From: a bacterium
GTDB taxonomy: Bacteria; Desulfobacterota; Deferrimicrobia; Deferrimicrobiales; Deferrimicrobiaceae
Length of the DNA: 7,744 nt
Assembly (NCBI GenBank): GCA_020056545.1
Contig: JAGVHM010000025.1
Location: forward strand, 1-7,744
Direction of reading: 5' to 3'
The first letter of the stretch is position 1, and every line of letters starts with the position of its first letter. Below the pieces are notes generated by a model that saw only the letters and a list, made by a program, of their open reading frames with translations, made no database searches and had not been told where the DNA came from. Shown piece by piece: positions 1-5,442 of this stretch. Both the position numbers and the translations under genes were made by a program.

Positions 1-461
1 CCAATCACGTCGATGAAGCGCATAAGCCCGGCAGGCCGGTAGATGATCCCCAGGCGCGCCGGCGTCATGCCGAAGACCGCCTGGTCCGATGCGACGCGGA
101 TGTCGCAGGCGACGGCCAGCTCCAGCCCGCCGCCGAAGGCGAAGCCGTTCAGCATCCCGATCACCGGCGCGGGGAACGACTCCACCGTCCTGATCATGTC
201 GTCGAACGGATTGTCGGAGAGGAGCACCTGCGCCTCGCCCGAGCCGCCCGCCGGGATGGCGGTAATGTCGTAACCGGCGCAGAACGCCTCCTCCCCTTCT
301 CCGCGCAGCACGACGCACCGCGTTTCAGGTGTGGAAAGTTCCCCGAAGGCCCGGCGGAGTTCCCCCAATAGCCGAAGATTCAACGCGTTCTTCTTCGAGG
401 GGTTCGATATGGTGACTGTCGCGATTTTCACATCCCTGACGACTGAGACTTTCCCTCCCAT
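1..461 (-). CDS. Crotonase-fold CoA enzyme, methylmalonyl-CoA decarboxylase-like (3' end off window)
   Basis: The gene reads leftward from an ATG at 461-459, with GAGGAGG a few bases upstream, and stays open to the left edge. It gives 153 complete codons; crotonases are usually about 260 residues. Visible family signatures are FCAGYDI (residues 60-66) and GFAFGGGLELAVACDI (106-121), which supply the two oxyanion-hole peptide NH groups, with Glu114 in the second. The second catalytic glutamate of true enoyl-CoA hydratases, in an FGxPExxLG context, is not there: this protein reads FGMTPARLGIIY (130-141). That segment, and AGYDITAIPAGG, resemble E. coli methylmalonyl-CoA decarboxylase (ScpB/YgfG), including the active-site tyrosine (Tyr141, aligned with YgfG Tyr140). 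The crotonase fold is certain. Decarboxylase activity is an inference, because the C-terminal third is missing. It would act in the cytoplasm on an acyl-CoA, possibly in propionate or branched acyl-CoA metabolism. Confidence 0.85.
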   Translation of the reverse strand, partial: MGGKVSVVRDVKIATVTISNPSKKNALNLRLLGELRRAFGELSTPETRCVVLRGEGEEAFCAGYDITAIPAGGSGEAQVLLSDNPFDDMIRTVESFPAPVIGMLNGFAFGGGLELAVACDIRVASDQAVFGMTPARLGIIYRPAGLMRFIDVI

Positions 462-499
462 GGACCCTCCTCGCCGGCAGGCGACTTTATTTCTGTTAC

Positions 500-528
500 G
501 TTATATGGAAAAGCGCATCTATACGCAA
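500..528 (-). promoter_or_regulatory. Candidate promoter for the leftward crotonase gene
   Basis: Read on the minus strand, TTGCGT (528-523) and TATAAC (505-500) are separated by exactly 17 bases. The -10 box matches consensus at 5 of 6 positions and the -35 at only 3 of 6. Transcription would begin near 493, leaving a leader of about 30 bases before the ATG at 461. The spacing and position are right, but the -35 is weak. Confidence 0.4.
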
Positions 529-531
529 TAA

Positions 532-595
532 GACAATGACACTGTTGTCGAAAAGGGGCGGCCATGGCGCGAATTGACAATTTGGCGCGATTTGA
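532..595. promoter_or_regulatory. Possible operator region: palindrome and direct repeats in the divergent intergenic region
   Basis: The 195-base gap between the crotonase and GNAT genes (462-656) has no gene. Besides the two promoters it carries three repeat structures. TGGCGCGAATTGA (565-577) recurs as TGGCGCGATTTGA (583-595), 18 bases on with one mismatch. AATTGACAATT (572-582) is a perfect 11-base palindrome centred on the -35 box. GACAA (532-536) and TTGTC (545-549) form a short inverted repeat with an 8-base spacer. The first two overlap the -35 and spacer of the GNAT promoter, where a repressor or activator site could sit. No regulator is encoded nearby. Confidence 0.35.
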
Positions 596-602
596 TTATA
601 GT
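574..602 (+). promoter_or_regulatory. Near-consensus sigma70-type promoter of the GNAT gene
   Basis: A perfect TTGACA -35 box (574-579) is followed after exactly 17 bases by TATAGT (597-602), which differs from the -10 consensus at one position. The start point would be near 609, giving a leader of about 48 bases that carries AAGGAGG (641-647) nine bases before the ATG at 657. This is the strongest promoter in the window. Confidence 0.8.
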
Positions 603-656
603 TTCAAAACGTTATTTTATTGCTCCCTTCAACCCTGATAAAGGAGGACAATCGCC

Positions 657-1259
657 ATGGCGAACGAATATCCGAAGGAAGTAAAAGTCAAAGACGGGAG
701 CACGGTGGTGTTGCGTCCTTTCGAAAAGAAGGACAAGGATGCCTTATTCGCCTTCTTCGCCGGGCTCGCCGAATCCGACCGGCTCTTTTTAAAAGATAAC
801 GTCACCGATCCGGCGGTTGTAGAGCGCTGGGCGACCGAGTTGAACTACGACAAGGTCTTCCCGATTCTCGCCTGGAAGGGGAACGACGTGATCGCGGACG
901 CGACGCTCCATAAGAACCTCGGCGGCTGGATGAAGCACGTCGGCACGATCCGCATCGTGGTGGCAAAGGAGTACCATCGCCAGGGGCTGGGCAGCATCCT
1001 CGCCAACGAGCTTTTCCTGCATGCCCTGAAGTCCGGCCTGGAGAAGATCGTGGCCGAGATGATGGAGACCCAGCAGGGGGCGAAGAAGGTTTTCGAAAAA
1101 CTGGGATTCAAGCAGGAGGCGATTTTCCACGGGCACGTGCGCGACCAGATCGGGGTGCGGCACGATCTCCTGGTGCTGACCAAGGACCTCGAGGAGTTCT
1201 GGGCGAACATCCAGACCCACGAATACTTCTCCTACCCCACCCGCGAAATGGAGGGCTAA
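657..1259 (+). CDS. GNAT-family N-acetyltransferase
   Basis: This 200-residue protein has a single GNAT domain covering most of its length. The acetyl-CoA pyrophosphate-binding motif A is clear: a beta strand TIRIVV (97-102) leads to the loop HRQGLGS (107-113), which fits the Q/RxxGxG/A pattern, followed by the helix ILANELF. Motif B follows as AKKVFEKLGFKQEAIF (142-157). The N-terminus, LRPFEKKDKDAL (19-30), is typical of the first strand and helix of the fold. It should transfer acetyl from acetyl-CoA to an amine, but the acceptor cannot be read from the sequence. The start is supported by AAGGAGG nine bases upstream and a near-consensus promoter. It is a single-gene unit, divergent from the crotonase gene and convergent with mrp. 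There is no signal peptide or membrane segment, so it should be cytoplasmic. Confidence 0.92.
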   Translation: MANEYPKEVKVKDGSTVVLRPFEKKDKDALFAFFAGLAESDRLFLKDNVTDPAVVERWATELNYDKVFPILAWKGNDVIADATLHKNLGGWMKHVGTIRIVVAKEYHRQGLGSILANELFLHALKSGLEKIVAEMMETQQGAKKVFEKLGFKQEAIFHGHVRDQIGVRHDLLVLTKDLEEFWANIQTHEYFSYPTREMEG

Positions 1260-1265
1260 ACCATA

Positions 1266-1315
1266 AGAACCGGGACGTTCCTAAGAAGTCGAGTTCTTAG
1301 GAACGTCCCGGTTCT
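1266..1315. repeat. Perfect 22-bp inverted repeat with 6-base loop (REPIN-like)
   Basis: Arms 1266-1287 and 1294-1315 are exactly complementary around the loop GTCGAG (1288-1293). The core reads GGGACGTTCCTAAG in one arm and CTTAGGAACGTCCC in the other. The right arm, with three bases beyond it, can also form its own small hairpin (1296-1318): CTTAG, a bulged G, AAC, loop GTCCCG, then GTTCTAAG. Two REP-type units in opposite orientation form what is called a REPIN. From memory, GGGACGTTCC-type palindromes accompany RAYT-type (TnpA-REP) transposases in Desulfobacterota. The element fills the gap between the convergent GNAT and mrp genes. It may stop transcription from both sides, but neither flank has a U-tract. 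Confidence 0.85.
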
Positions 1316-1328
1316 AAGGTTCGGGTTC

Positions 1329-2126
1329 TCAGATTGCTTCGAGGACCGCGAGGGCGGCCGCCGCCTCGGAGGCCGCCTTCACGATGGCTTCAGCGGCCGG
1401 TGAAACCGGGTTTCGCGAGACGAGCGGTCGCCCCTCGTCGGACGATTCACGCAATTCCATCTGGAGCGGCACCTCACCCAGGAAACGCAGCCCCATCTCG
1501 CGGCACGCCTGCGCCGCACCGCCGTGTCCGAATATCTCGCTCCTGCCCGAGCAGTGCGGGCACAGGAAGTAGCTCATGTTCTCGATCACGCCAAGGATCG
1601 GGACGCCGACCTTCTCGAACATCCGGACCGCCTTCTTCACGTCGATCAGCGCCAGGTCCTGGGGGGTCGTCACGACGACCGCCCCCGCCACCGGTGTCGT
1701 CTGGACGAGCGACAGCTGCACGTCGCCGGTACCGGGCGGCAGGTCGATGACGAGGTAGTCCAGCTCTCCCCACTTCGTGCCGTGGAGGAACTGCTCCAGC
1801 GCCTTGATCAGCATAGGGCCGCGCCAGATGACCGGCGAGTCGTCCTCCAGCATGAACCCGATGGAAAGCACCTTCATCCCGTGGCTCTCGGCAGGGAGGA
1901 TCATCCCTTCCTCCCCCGTCAGCTGGTGCCCTTTCAACGACAGGAGCGTGGGGATCGAAGGGCCGTATATGTCGGCGTCCAGCAGGCCCACGCGGGCCCC
2001 CGCCTTCTGCAACGCCACCGCGACATTCACGCTGATCGTGGACTTTCCGACCCCTCCCTTGCCCGAAGCGACCGCGATGATGTTCCGCACTCCGGGGATG
2101 ACGCGCCGGTTTCCGAATATTTCCAT
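1329..2126 (-). CDS. mrp: Mrp/NBP35-type Fe-S cluster carrier P-loop ATPase (short form)
   Basis: This is a deviant-Walker P-loop ATPase of the Mrp/ApbC/NBP35 family, thought to carry and deliver Fe-S clusters in the cytoplasm. From the ATG at 2126 it has 265 residues. It shows GKGGVGKS (22-29, the deviant Walker A with its signature lysine), DADIYGPS (50-57), DLPPGTGD (128-135) and the CPHC pair (Cys189, Cys192) that bridges a cluster between subunits. The open frame runs up to an ATG at 2231, but that codon lacks a Shine-Dalgarno and sits in the promoter region. AAGGAG (2138-2133) lies six bases before the 2126 ATG and three before an adjacent ATG at 2129. Many bacterial Mrp proteins carry an N-terminal MIP18/DUF59 domain before the VIPGVRNIIAVASGKGG segment. 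Here the protein begins almost at that segment, and no such domain is encoded upstream. It is divergent from murJ. Confidence 0.93.
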   Translation of the reverse strand: MEIFGNRRVIPGVRNIIAVASGKGGVGKSTISVNVAVALQKAGARVGLLDADIYGPSIPTLLSLKGHQLTGEEGMILPAESHGMKVLSIGFMLEDDSPVIWRGPMLIKALEQFLHGTKWGELDYLVIDLPPGTGDVQLSLVQTTPVAGAVVVTTPQDLALIDVKKAVRMFEKVGVPILGVIENMSYFLCPHCSGRSEIFGHGGAAQACREMGLRFLGEVPLQMELRESSDEGRPLVSRNPVSPAAEAIVKAASEAAAALAVLEAI

Positions 2127-2132
2127 CATGTT

Positions 2133-2138
2133 CTCCTT
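2133..2138 (-). promoter_or_regulatory. Ribosome binding site that sets the mrp start
   Basis: AAGGAG on the minus strand lies six bases before the ATG at 2126 and three before the ATG at 2129. Upstream in-frame starts, including the ATG at 2231, have no comparable site. The short N-terminus is therefore preferred. Confidence 0.7.
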
Positions 2139-2233
2139 GGACAGCCGCTGATTCCAGGCTAACGCCGCAGGATCCGCCTCTCCTTGACGCGCATCAAATC
2201 CGCCATTTCCTGTGGAGCGTCCTTCTCCCATCG

Positions 2234-2241
2234 ATTATAGT
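2234..2241. promoter_or_regulatory. Overlapping divergent -10 boxes between mrp and murJ
   Basis: TATAAT on the minus strand (2239-2234) and TATAGT on the plus strand (2236-2241) overlap by four bases. Neither has a good -35 at 16 to 18 bases; the murJ side offers only TGGAGC (2213-2218). If used, the mrp transcript would start near 2227 with a leader of about 100 bases. The murJ transcript would start near 2248, almost at its ATG (2251). The two promoters would exclude each other. This rests on the -10 boxes alone. Confidence 0.35.
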
Positions 2242-2250
2242 CATAAAACG

Positions 2251-3825
2251 ATGTCACCCTCCGTGCGGAAACAGATGGGCCGGGCGGCGGTCCTCATGAT
2301 GGCGTCCGTGTTCATAAGCCGCCTCCTCGGTTATGCGCGCGACGCGGTCATCGCATACCAGCATGGCGCGACCACCGAAACCGACGCCTACTTCGTCGCC
2401 TTCACTATCCCCGATTTCCTCAACTATCTCCTGGCTGGAGGGGCCCTGTCGATCACGTTCATTCCGATCTTTTCGAAATACCTCGCGGAGGGGAAGGAAG
2501 ACGAGGGATACCGCTCCTTCTCGGCGATCGCCACCGTCATGGGGATCGGCATGCTTTTCTTCATAATCCTCGGCGAATTCCTGGCCGAGCGGCTGATACC
2601 GCTTATCGCGCCCGGTTTCCCGCCGGACCAGGTTGCCGTGGCCGCGAGGCTCACGCGGATCGTTCTCCCCGCGCAGATCTTCTTCTACCTTGGCGGGCTG
2701 TTGATGGCGGTCCAGTTTTCCCGTAACCAGTTCCTCATACCCGCCACCGCTCCGCTCATCTACAACGCCGGTATCATCGCCGGGGGGGTGTTGCTGGGGC
2801 CTTTCCTGGGCATGGCGGGGTTCGCATGGGGAGTCCTCGCCGGCTCGTTCGCGGGCAATTTCGCCATCCAGCTGTACGGCGCCCGCCGGGCGGGGCTGAC
2901 GTATTCCCCGAGGATCGACCTCGCCGACCCCGGGCTCCGGGAGTTCGTCCGGCTCTCTATTCCCATCATGCTCGGCTTCTCGCTGGTGGTCGTCGACGAA
3001 TGGATGACCCGGATCTTCGGCTCCTTCCTCCTGGCCGGGGCGATCACCTGGCTCAACAACGCCCGCAGGCTGATGCAGGTGCCGGTCGGCATATTCGGGC
3101 AGGCATCGGGGGTGGCGTCCTACCCGTTCCTGTCGGCGCAGGCGGCCCGCGGAGAACGGGAAGCGATGTGGAGAATGTTGTCGGCGACACTGCGATGGGT
3201 CTTTTTCGTCTCCTGCGCGGCGGCCGCGATCCTCGGGATTCTTTCCCGGGAAATAGTGCTGGCCGTCTTCAAGCGGGGGGCGTTCACCATCGACGACACG
3301 CTCAAGACAGCCTCCGCGCTAGCCGCATTCTCGATCGGAATCCCTTTCTGGTGCGCCCAGTCGATAGTGTCCCGCGGTTTCTTCGCGCTAAAGGACACCT
3401 GGACCCCTACGCTTGTGGGAACCGGAGCCTGGCTTTTGAGCCTGCCCGCATACTACCTGCTCACGCAGAAGATGGGGGTCTTCGGGCTGGCGCTGGCCAG
3501 CAGCATCGGCATCATCCTGTACGCGGGGGCGCTCTACGGCATACTGATGATGAGGACGGTGGGGAAAAAGGAGATGGGAGATCTCCTCGAATACGGGAAG
3601 ATGGCCTTATCCGGGGCGGCCGCCGCCCTGGCCGGATGGTACTGGCTGGGGATCTCTTCCCGCTGGGTCTCCTGGGAAACGCTCGCGGGATCGGTCGTCC
3701 GGATCGCAATCGGGGGGGCATCCATCGCCATCGTGTTTTTCCTTTGCGCGCTGCTGCTTCGCAGCGGAACCGCAAGGGCCATCCGGGGAAGCCGGGACAT
3801 CCTGCATCCGCCTAAAGACGCATGA
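2251..3825 (+). CDS. murJ: Lipid II flippase MurJ (MviN family)
   Basis: MurJ is a polytopic inner-membrane protein of the MOP superfamily that flips the peptidoglycan precursor lipid II to the periplasmic face. From the ATG at 2251 it has 524 residues, close to the usual 510-525, with hydrophobic segments throughout consistent with about 14 membrane helices. The N-terminal signature is SRLLGYARDAVIA (23-35), followed by TDAYFVAF (44-51). Arg24 and Arg30 match E. coli Arg18 and Arg24, and the ARRLMQVP segment (from about 271) matches the region of E. coli Arg270. The usual RR and AEGAF motifs near E. coli 52-60 are replaced by FLNYLLAGGAL (56-66), so the Arg52 and Glu57 equivalents are absent. 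The frame extends to a GTG at 2212, but neither start has a clear Shine-Dalgarno; 2251 gives the family's usual N-terminal length. Its 3' end overlaps the convergent gene by 14 bases. Confidence 0.93.
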   Translation: MSPSVRKQMGRAAVLMMASVFISRLLGYARDAVIAYQHGATTETDAYFVAFTIPDFLNYLLAGGALSITFIPIFSKYLAEGKEDEGYRSFSAIATVMGIGMLFFIILGEFLAERLIPLIAPGFPPDQVAVAARLTRIVLPAQIFFYLGGLLMAVQFSRNQFLIPATAPLIYNAGIIAGGVLLGPFLGMAGFAWGVLAGSFAGNFAIQLYGARRAGLTYSPRIDLADPGLREFVRLSIPIMLGFSLVVVDEWMTRIFGSFLLAGAITWLNNARRLMQVPVGIFGQASGVASYPFLSAQAARGEREAMWRMLSATLRWVFFVSCAAAAILGILSREIVLAVFKRGAFTIDDTLKTASALAAFSIGIPFWCAQSIVSRGFFALKDTWTPTLVGTGAWLLSLPAYYLLTQKMGVFGLALASSIGIILYAGALYGILMMRTVGKKEMGDLLEYGKMALSGAAAALAGWYWLGISSRWVSWETLAGSVVRIAIGGASIAIVFFLCALLLRSGTARAIRGSRDILHPPKDA

Positions 3826-4228
3826 ACGTCTCACCGCCCGCCAGGGCGGATCGCAGAGCCTCCTCGTCCGCAACGTTGAACCCGACGCGGCAGCTCCTCC
3901 GCCCGAAAAGCGCCTTGGTCCCGCCGACGATCTCCACGCGCGCCAGCTCTATCCTGCGTACCTTCAGTCCCAGCGCCTTCTTCCCCAACTGACGCATTTT
4001 CAGCAGGACCAGGCCAGCCCAGACCTTCTTCGCCCTTCCGTCGCAGACGACGCCGACGATCCTCACCGGCTCTCCGCTTCCGGGCCCGATGTGCCGGCGC
4101 ACCTCCGCCAGCGCCTTCGCCGTCGACCGCGCGACGACCACCATGTAACCTGCATCCGCGGCCATCCGCCCTATGCCCTCCAGCGACTGCTGCGACAGGC
4201 AGAACGGGAGGAGAAGAATCTTTCTCAT
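3812..4228 (-). CDS. Small hypothetical protein, possibly a cysteine-poor DUF116 relative
   Basis: This is a 138-residue protein from the ATG at 4228. The frame stays open further upstream, but a longer start would run into the divergent hydrolase gene. No strong Shine-Dalgarno is visible. It begins RKILLLPFCL and continues as an alternating alpha/beta pattern: a helix around 14-26, a strand YMVVVA (28-33), a helix ALAEVRRHI, then RIVGVVCDGRAKK (56-68). The order LLPxCL, then a strand, then IVGVxC recalls DUF116 proteins, which carry a CxxC-rich segment after the first motif. Here that segment is absent; the only cysteines are at 10, 62 and 113. The rest is basic. There is no signal peptide, and no function can be assigned. 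It is convergent with murJ, overlapping it by 14 bases, and divergent from the hydrolase. That it is a real gene is likely; the DUF116 link is tentative. Confidence 0.6.
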   Translation of the reverse strand: MRKILLLPFCLSQQSLEGIGRMAADAGYMVVVARSTAKALAEVRRHIGPGSGEPVRIVGVVCDGRAKKVWAGLVLLKMRQLGKKALGLKVRRIELARVEIVGGTKALFGRRSCRVGFNVADEEALRSALAGGETFMRL

Positions 4229-4285
4229 ATGCGGCGCCGGACCTTTCCGAATAAAATATGACCCATCATAACCCGGCGCGGCCTC

Positions 4286-4292
4286 AAGGAGG
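4286..4292 (+). promoter_or_regulatory. Ribosome binding site favouring a TTG start for the hydrolase
   Basis: AAGGAGG directly abuts the ATG at 4293, leaving no spacer, which is too close for initiation. The next in-frame start codon, TTG at 4299, is six bases from the GGAGG core, the optimal distance. Confidence 0.65.
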
Positions 4293-4298
4293 ATGGCG

Positions 4299-5186
4299 TT
4301 GATCCAGCGACTTACCGACCGTATCTGGCTGATCGAGGGCGGCAAGGGCGGCCGGTACCCGTATTCCCATTCGCTGTACATCCGCGACGGAGGCGGCGTG
4401 CTCATCGACTGCGGGTCGGACGACAACGAAATCCTCCGCCTGAAGAAGGAGGAGGGACTTCGGACCGTCGTGATGACCCACTACCACGAGGACCATTTCC
4501 TCTTCCTCCACATGCTGCCGGACGTCGAAGTGTGGGCCACCGGGGAGGACGCCCCCGCGCTGGAGTCGTTCGAGACCCTGCTGGACCGGTACGGGCTCAT
4601 CGGGTCGGAATGGGAACCCTTCTTCCGGAAACTGCTGTCGGAAAAGTTCTCTTTCCGGCCCCGCAGCGTCGTCCGGAAGATCGCCGACGGGGAACGCCTC
4701 CGGTTCGGACAAACCGAGGCAACGGCGATCGTCGCGCCAGGGCATACGCCGGGCCACCTGTGCGTGCTGTTTCCCGCGGACGGAATCCTGTTCCTGGGCG
4801 ACTACGACCTGTCCGGTTTCGGCCCCTGGTACGGCGACAAGCCGGGAAGCATCGAGGCGCTCCGCCGCTCGACAAGGATGCTGGCGGAGGTCGGCGCGAA
4901 GATCAATGTCGTCTCGCACGAGGCCCCAGTTCACAGTGGGGACATAGGTCCCGAGGCGGCCGCCTACCTGTCTCATATCGACCGCCGGGAAGAGGCCCTC
5001 CGGGAATTTCTCCGACAGCCGCGCACGATGCGGGAGATAATCGACCGTCGGATAGTGTACGGAGAGGAACGCAAGGGGCCGTGGTTCGACTACGGCGAAT
5101 GGGCGCTGATGACCAAACACCTGGAAGGGATGCTCGCAAAAGGAGAAGCGGCCCGCGACGGGGAACATTACCAAATGCGCAAATAA
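4299..5186 (+). CDS. Metallo-beta-lactamase-fold hydrolase
   Basis: This protein has 295 residues from the preferred TTG start, or 297 from the ATG at 4293. It has the full dinuclear metal site of the MBL fold. Numbered from the ATG, the ligands are THYHEDH (His63, His65, Asp67, His68), His151 in APGHTPGH (148-155), Asp170 in FLGDYD, and His209 in VVSHEAP. The fold begins with NTE-like strands IWLIEGG and GGVLIDCGS (33-42). After residue 220 there is a helical extension with several charged segments (ALREFLRQPRTMREIIDRR), like the C-terminal helical part of glyoxalase II and LACTB2-like proteins. It should be a cytoplasmic hydrolase acting on a thioester, phosphoester or similar bond; the substrate is not readable. 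No signal peptide is present, which argues against a secreted beta-lactamase. It stands alone, divergent from the DUF116-like gene, and is followed by a structured repeat element. Confidence 0.93.
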   Translation: MIQRLTDRIWLIEGGKGGRYPYSHSLYIRDGGGVLIDCGSDDNEILRLKKEEGLRTVVMTHYHEDHFLFLHMLPDVEVWATGEDAPALESFETLLDRYGLIGSEWEPFFRKLLSEKFSFRPRSVVRKIADGERLRFGQTEATAIVAPGHTPGHLCVLFPADGILFLGDYDLSGFGPWYGDKPGSIEALRRSTRMLAEVGAKINVVSHEAPVHSGDIGPEAAAYLSHIDRREEALREFLRQPRTMREIIDRRIVYGEERKGPWFDYGEWALMTKHLEGMLAKGEAARDGEHYQMRK

Positions 5187-5193
5187 CTGTGGT

Positions 5194-5432
5194 AGTGCTC
5201 CATATCACGAGACGGACGCAGGGCGCAGCGGGGGAGTTCGAATATTTAGCTTGTGCCTGACGATTCGAACTCCGAGCCCGCCGCCGACCGGTTAGGGAGG
5301 AAAAGGGCGACCTTGCGGAGCCCGACAGGCGGGCGAGGCGGCCGCAGGGGCCGATGGCGTGATCGCCGAGGCTCAGGCGGTCCAAGGAGCGGCGTATGAA
5401 GTCCGCGTCAGCACATCATAAAATGGAGCACT
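5194..5432. repeat. 239-bp element with 10-bp terminal inverted repeats and nested hairpins
   Basis: This element fills most of the 256-base interval without a gene (5187-5442). Its ends are AGTGCTCCAT (5194-5203) and the exact complement ATGGAGCACT (5423-5432). Next inward, GACGGAC (5211-5217) can pair with GTCCGCGTC (5401-5409), with a 2-base bulge. A strong stem joins GCGGG plus GGAGTTCGAAT (5228-5243) to ATTCGAACTCC, a GAG bulge and CCCGC (5263-5281), around a 19-base loop. GACCG (5286-5290) pairs with CGGTC (5378-5382). It encloses CCTTGCGG/CCGCAGGG (5311-5318 with 5342-5349, one G-U), which in turn encloses GCCCG/CGGGC (5320-5324 with 5330-5334). A separate hairpin, GGCG-TGAT-CGCC, lies at 5356-5367. 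It could be a MITE-like non-autonomous mobile element or a folded RNA. I recognise no known family, and no target-site duplication is evident. Confidence 0.7.
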
Positions 5433-5442
5433 CAGGTTTTGG

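Noticed and set aside
43..531. Two plus-strand open frames (76 and 66 codons) at the left end
   Set aside because: Most of their length is opposite the crotonase gene, which has recognisable motifs on the minus strand. They have no ribosome binding site or homology that I can see.
1266..1315. Classical rho-independent terminator
   Set aside because: The hairpin is strong, but neither strand has a run of T after it. It is better described as a REP-type palindrome, though it may still affect transcript ends.
1524..2162. Plus-strand open frame of 212 codons opposite mrp
   Set aside because: It is antisense to a conserved ATPase. Its His/Arg/Asp-rich composition is typical of a shadow frame.
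2130..2231. Extended mrp N-terminus from the ATG at 2231
   Set aside because: There is no Shine-Dalgarno, the added residues look non-domain (Gly/Asp/Ala-rich), the start falls at the -10 region, and a good Shine-Dalgarno serves the internal ATG pair.
2212..2250. Extended murJ start at GTG 2212
   Set aside because: It adds 13 residues not typical of MurJ and has no ribosome binding site.
2826..3815. Plus-strand open frame of 329 codons inside murJ in another frame
   Set aside because: It is very rich in Arg, Gly and Pro, has no motif, and overlaps the clearly conserved MurJ frame throughout.
4284..5174. Long minus-strand open frame (296 codons) opposite the hydrolase gene
   Set aside because: It is antisense to a gene with a complete metal-binding motif set, has low-complexity Arg/Val/Pro-rich composition and shows no domain. 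It is a shadow of high-GC codon use.
5228..5281. tRNA or tRNA fragment suggested by GAGTTCGAAT, which looks like a T-arm
   Set aside because: No acceptor stem, anticodon arm or CCA end can be placed. The sequence is one arm of a long hairpin inside the 239-bp element.
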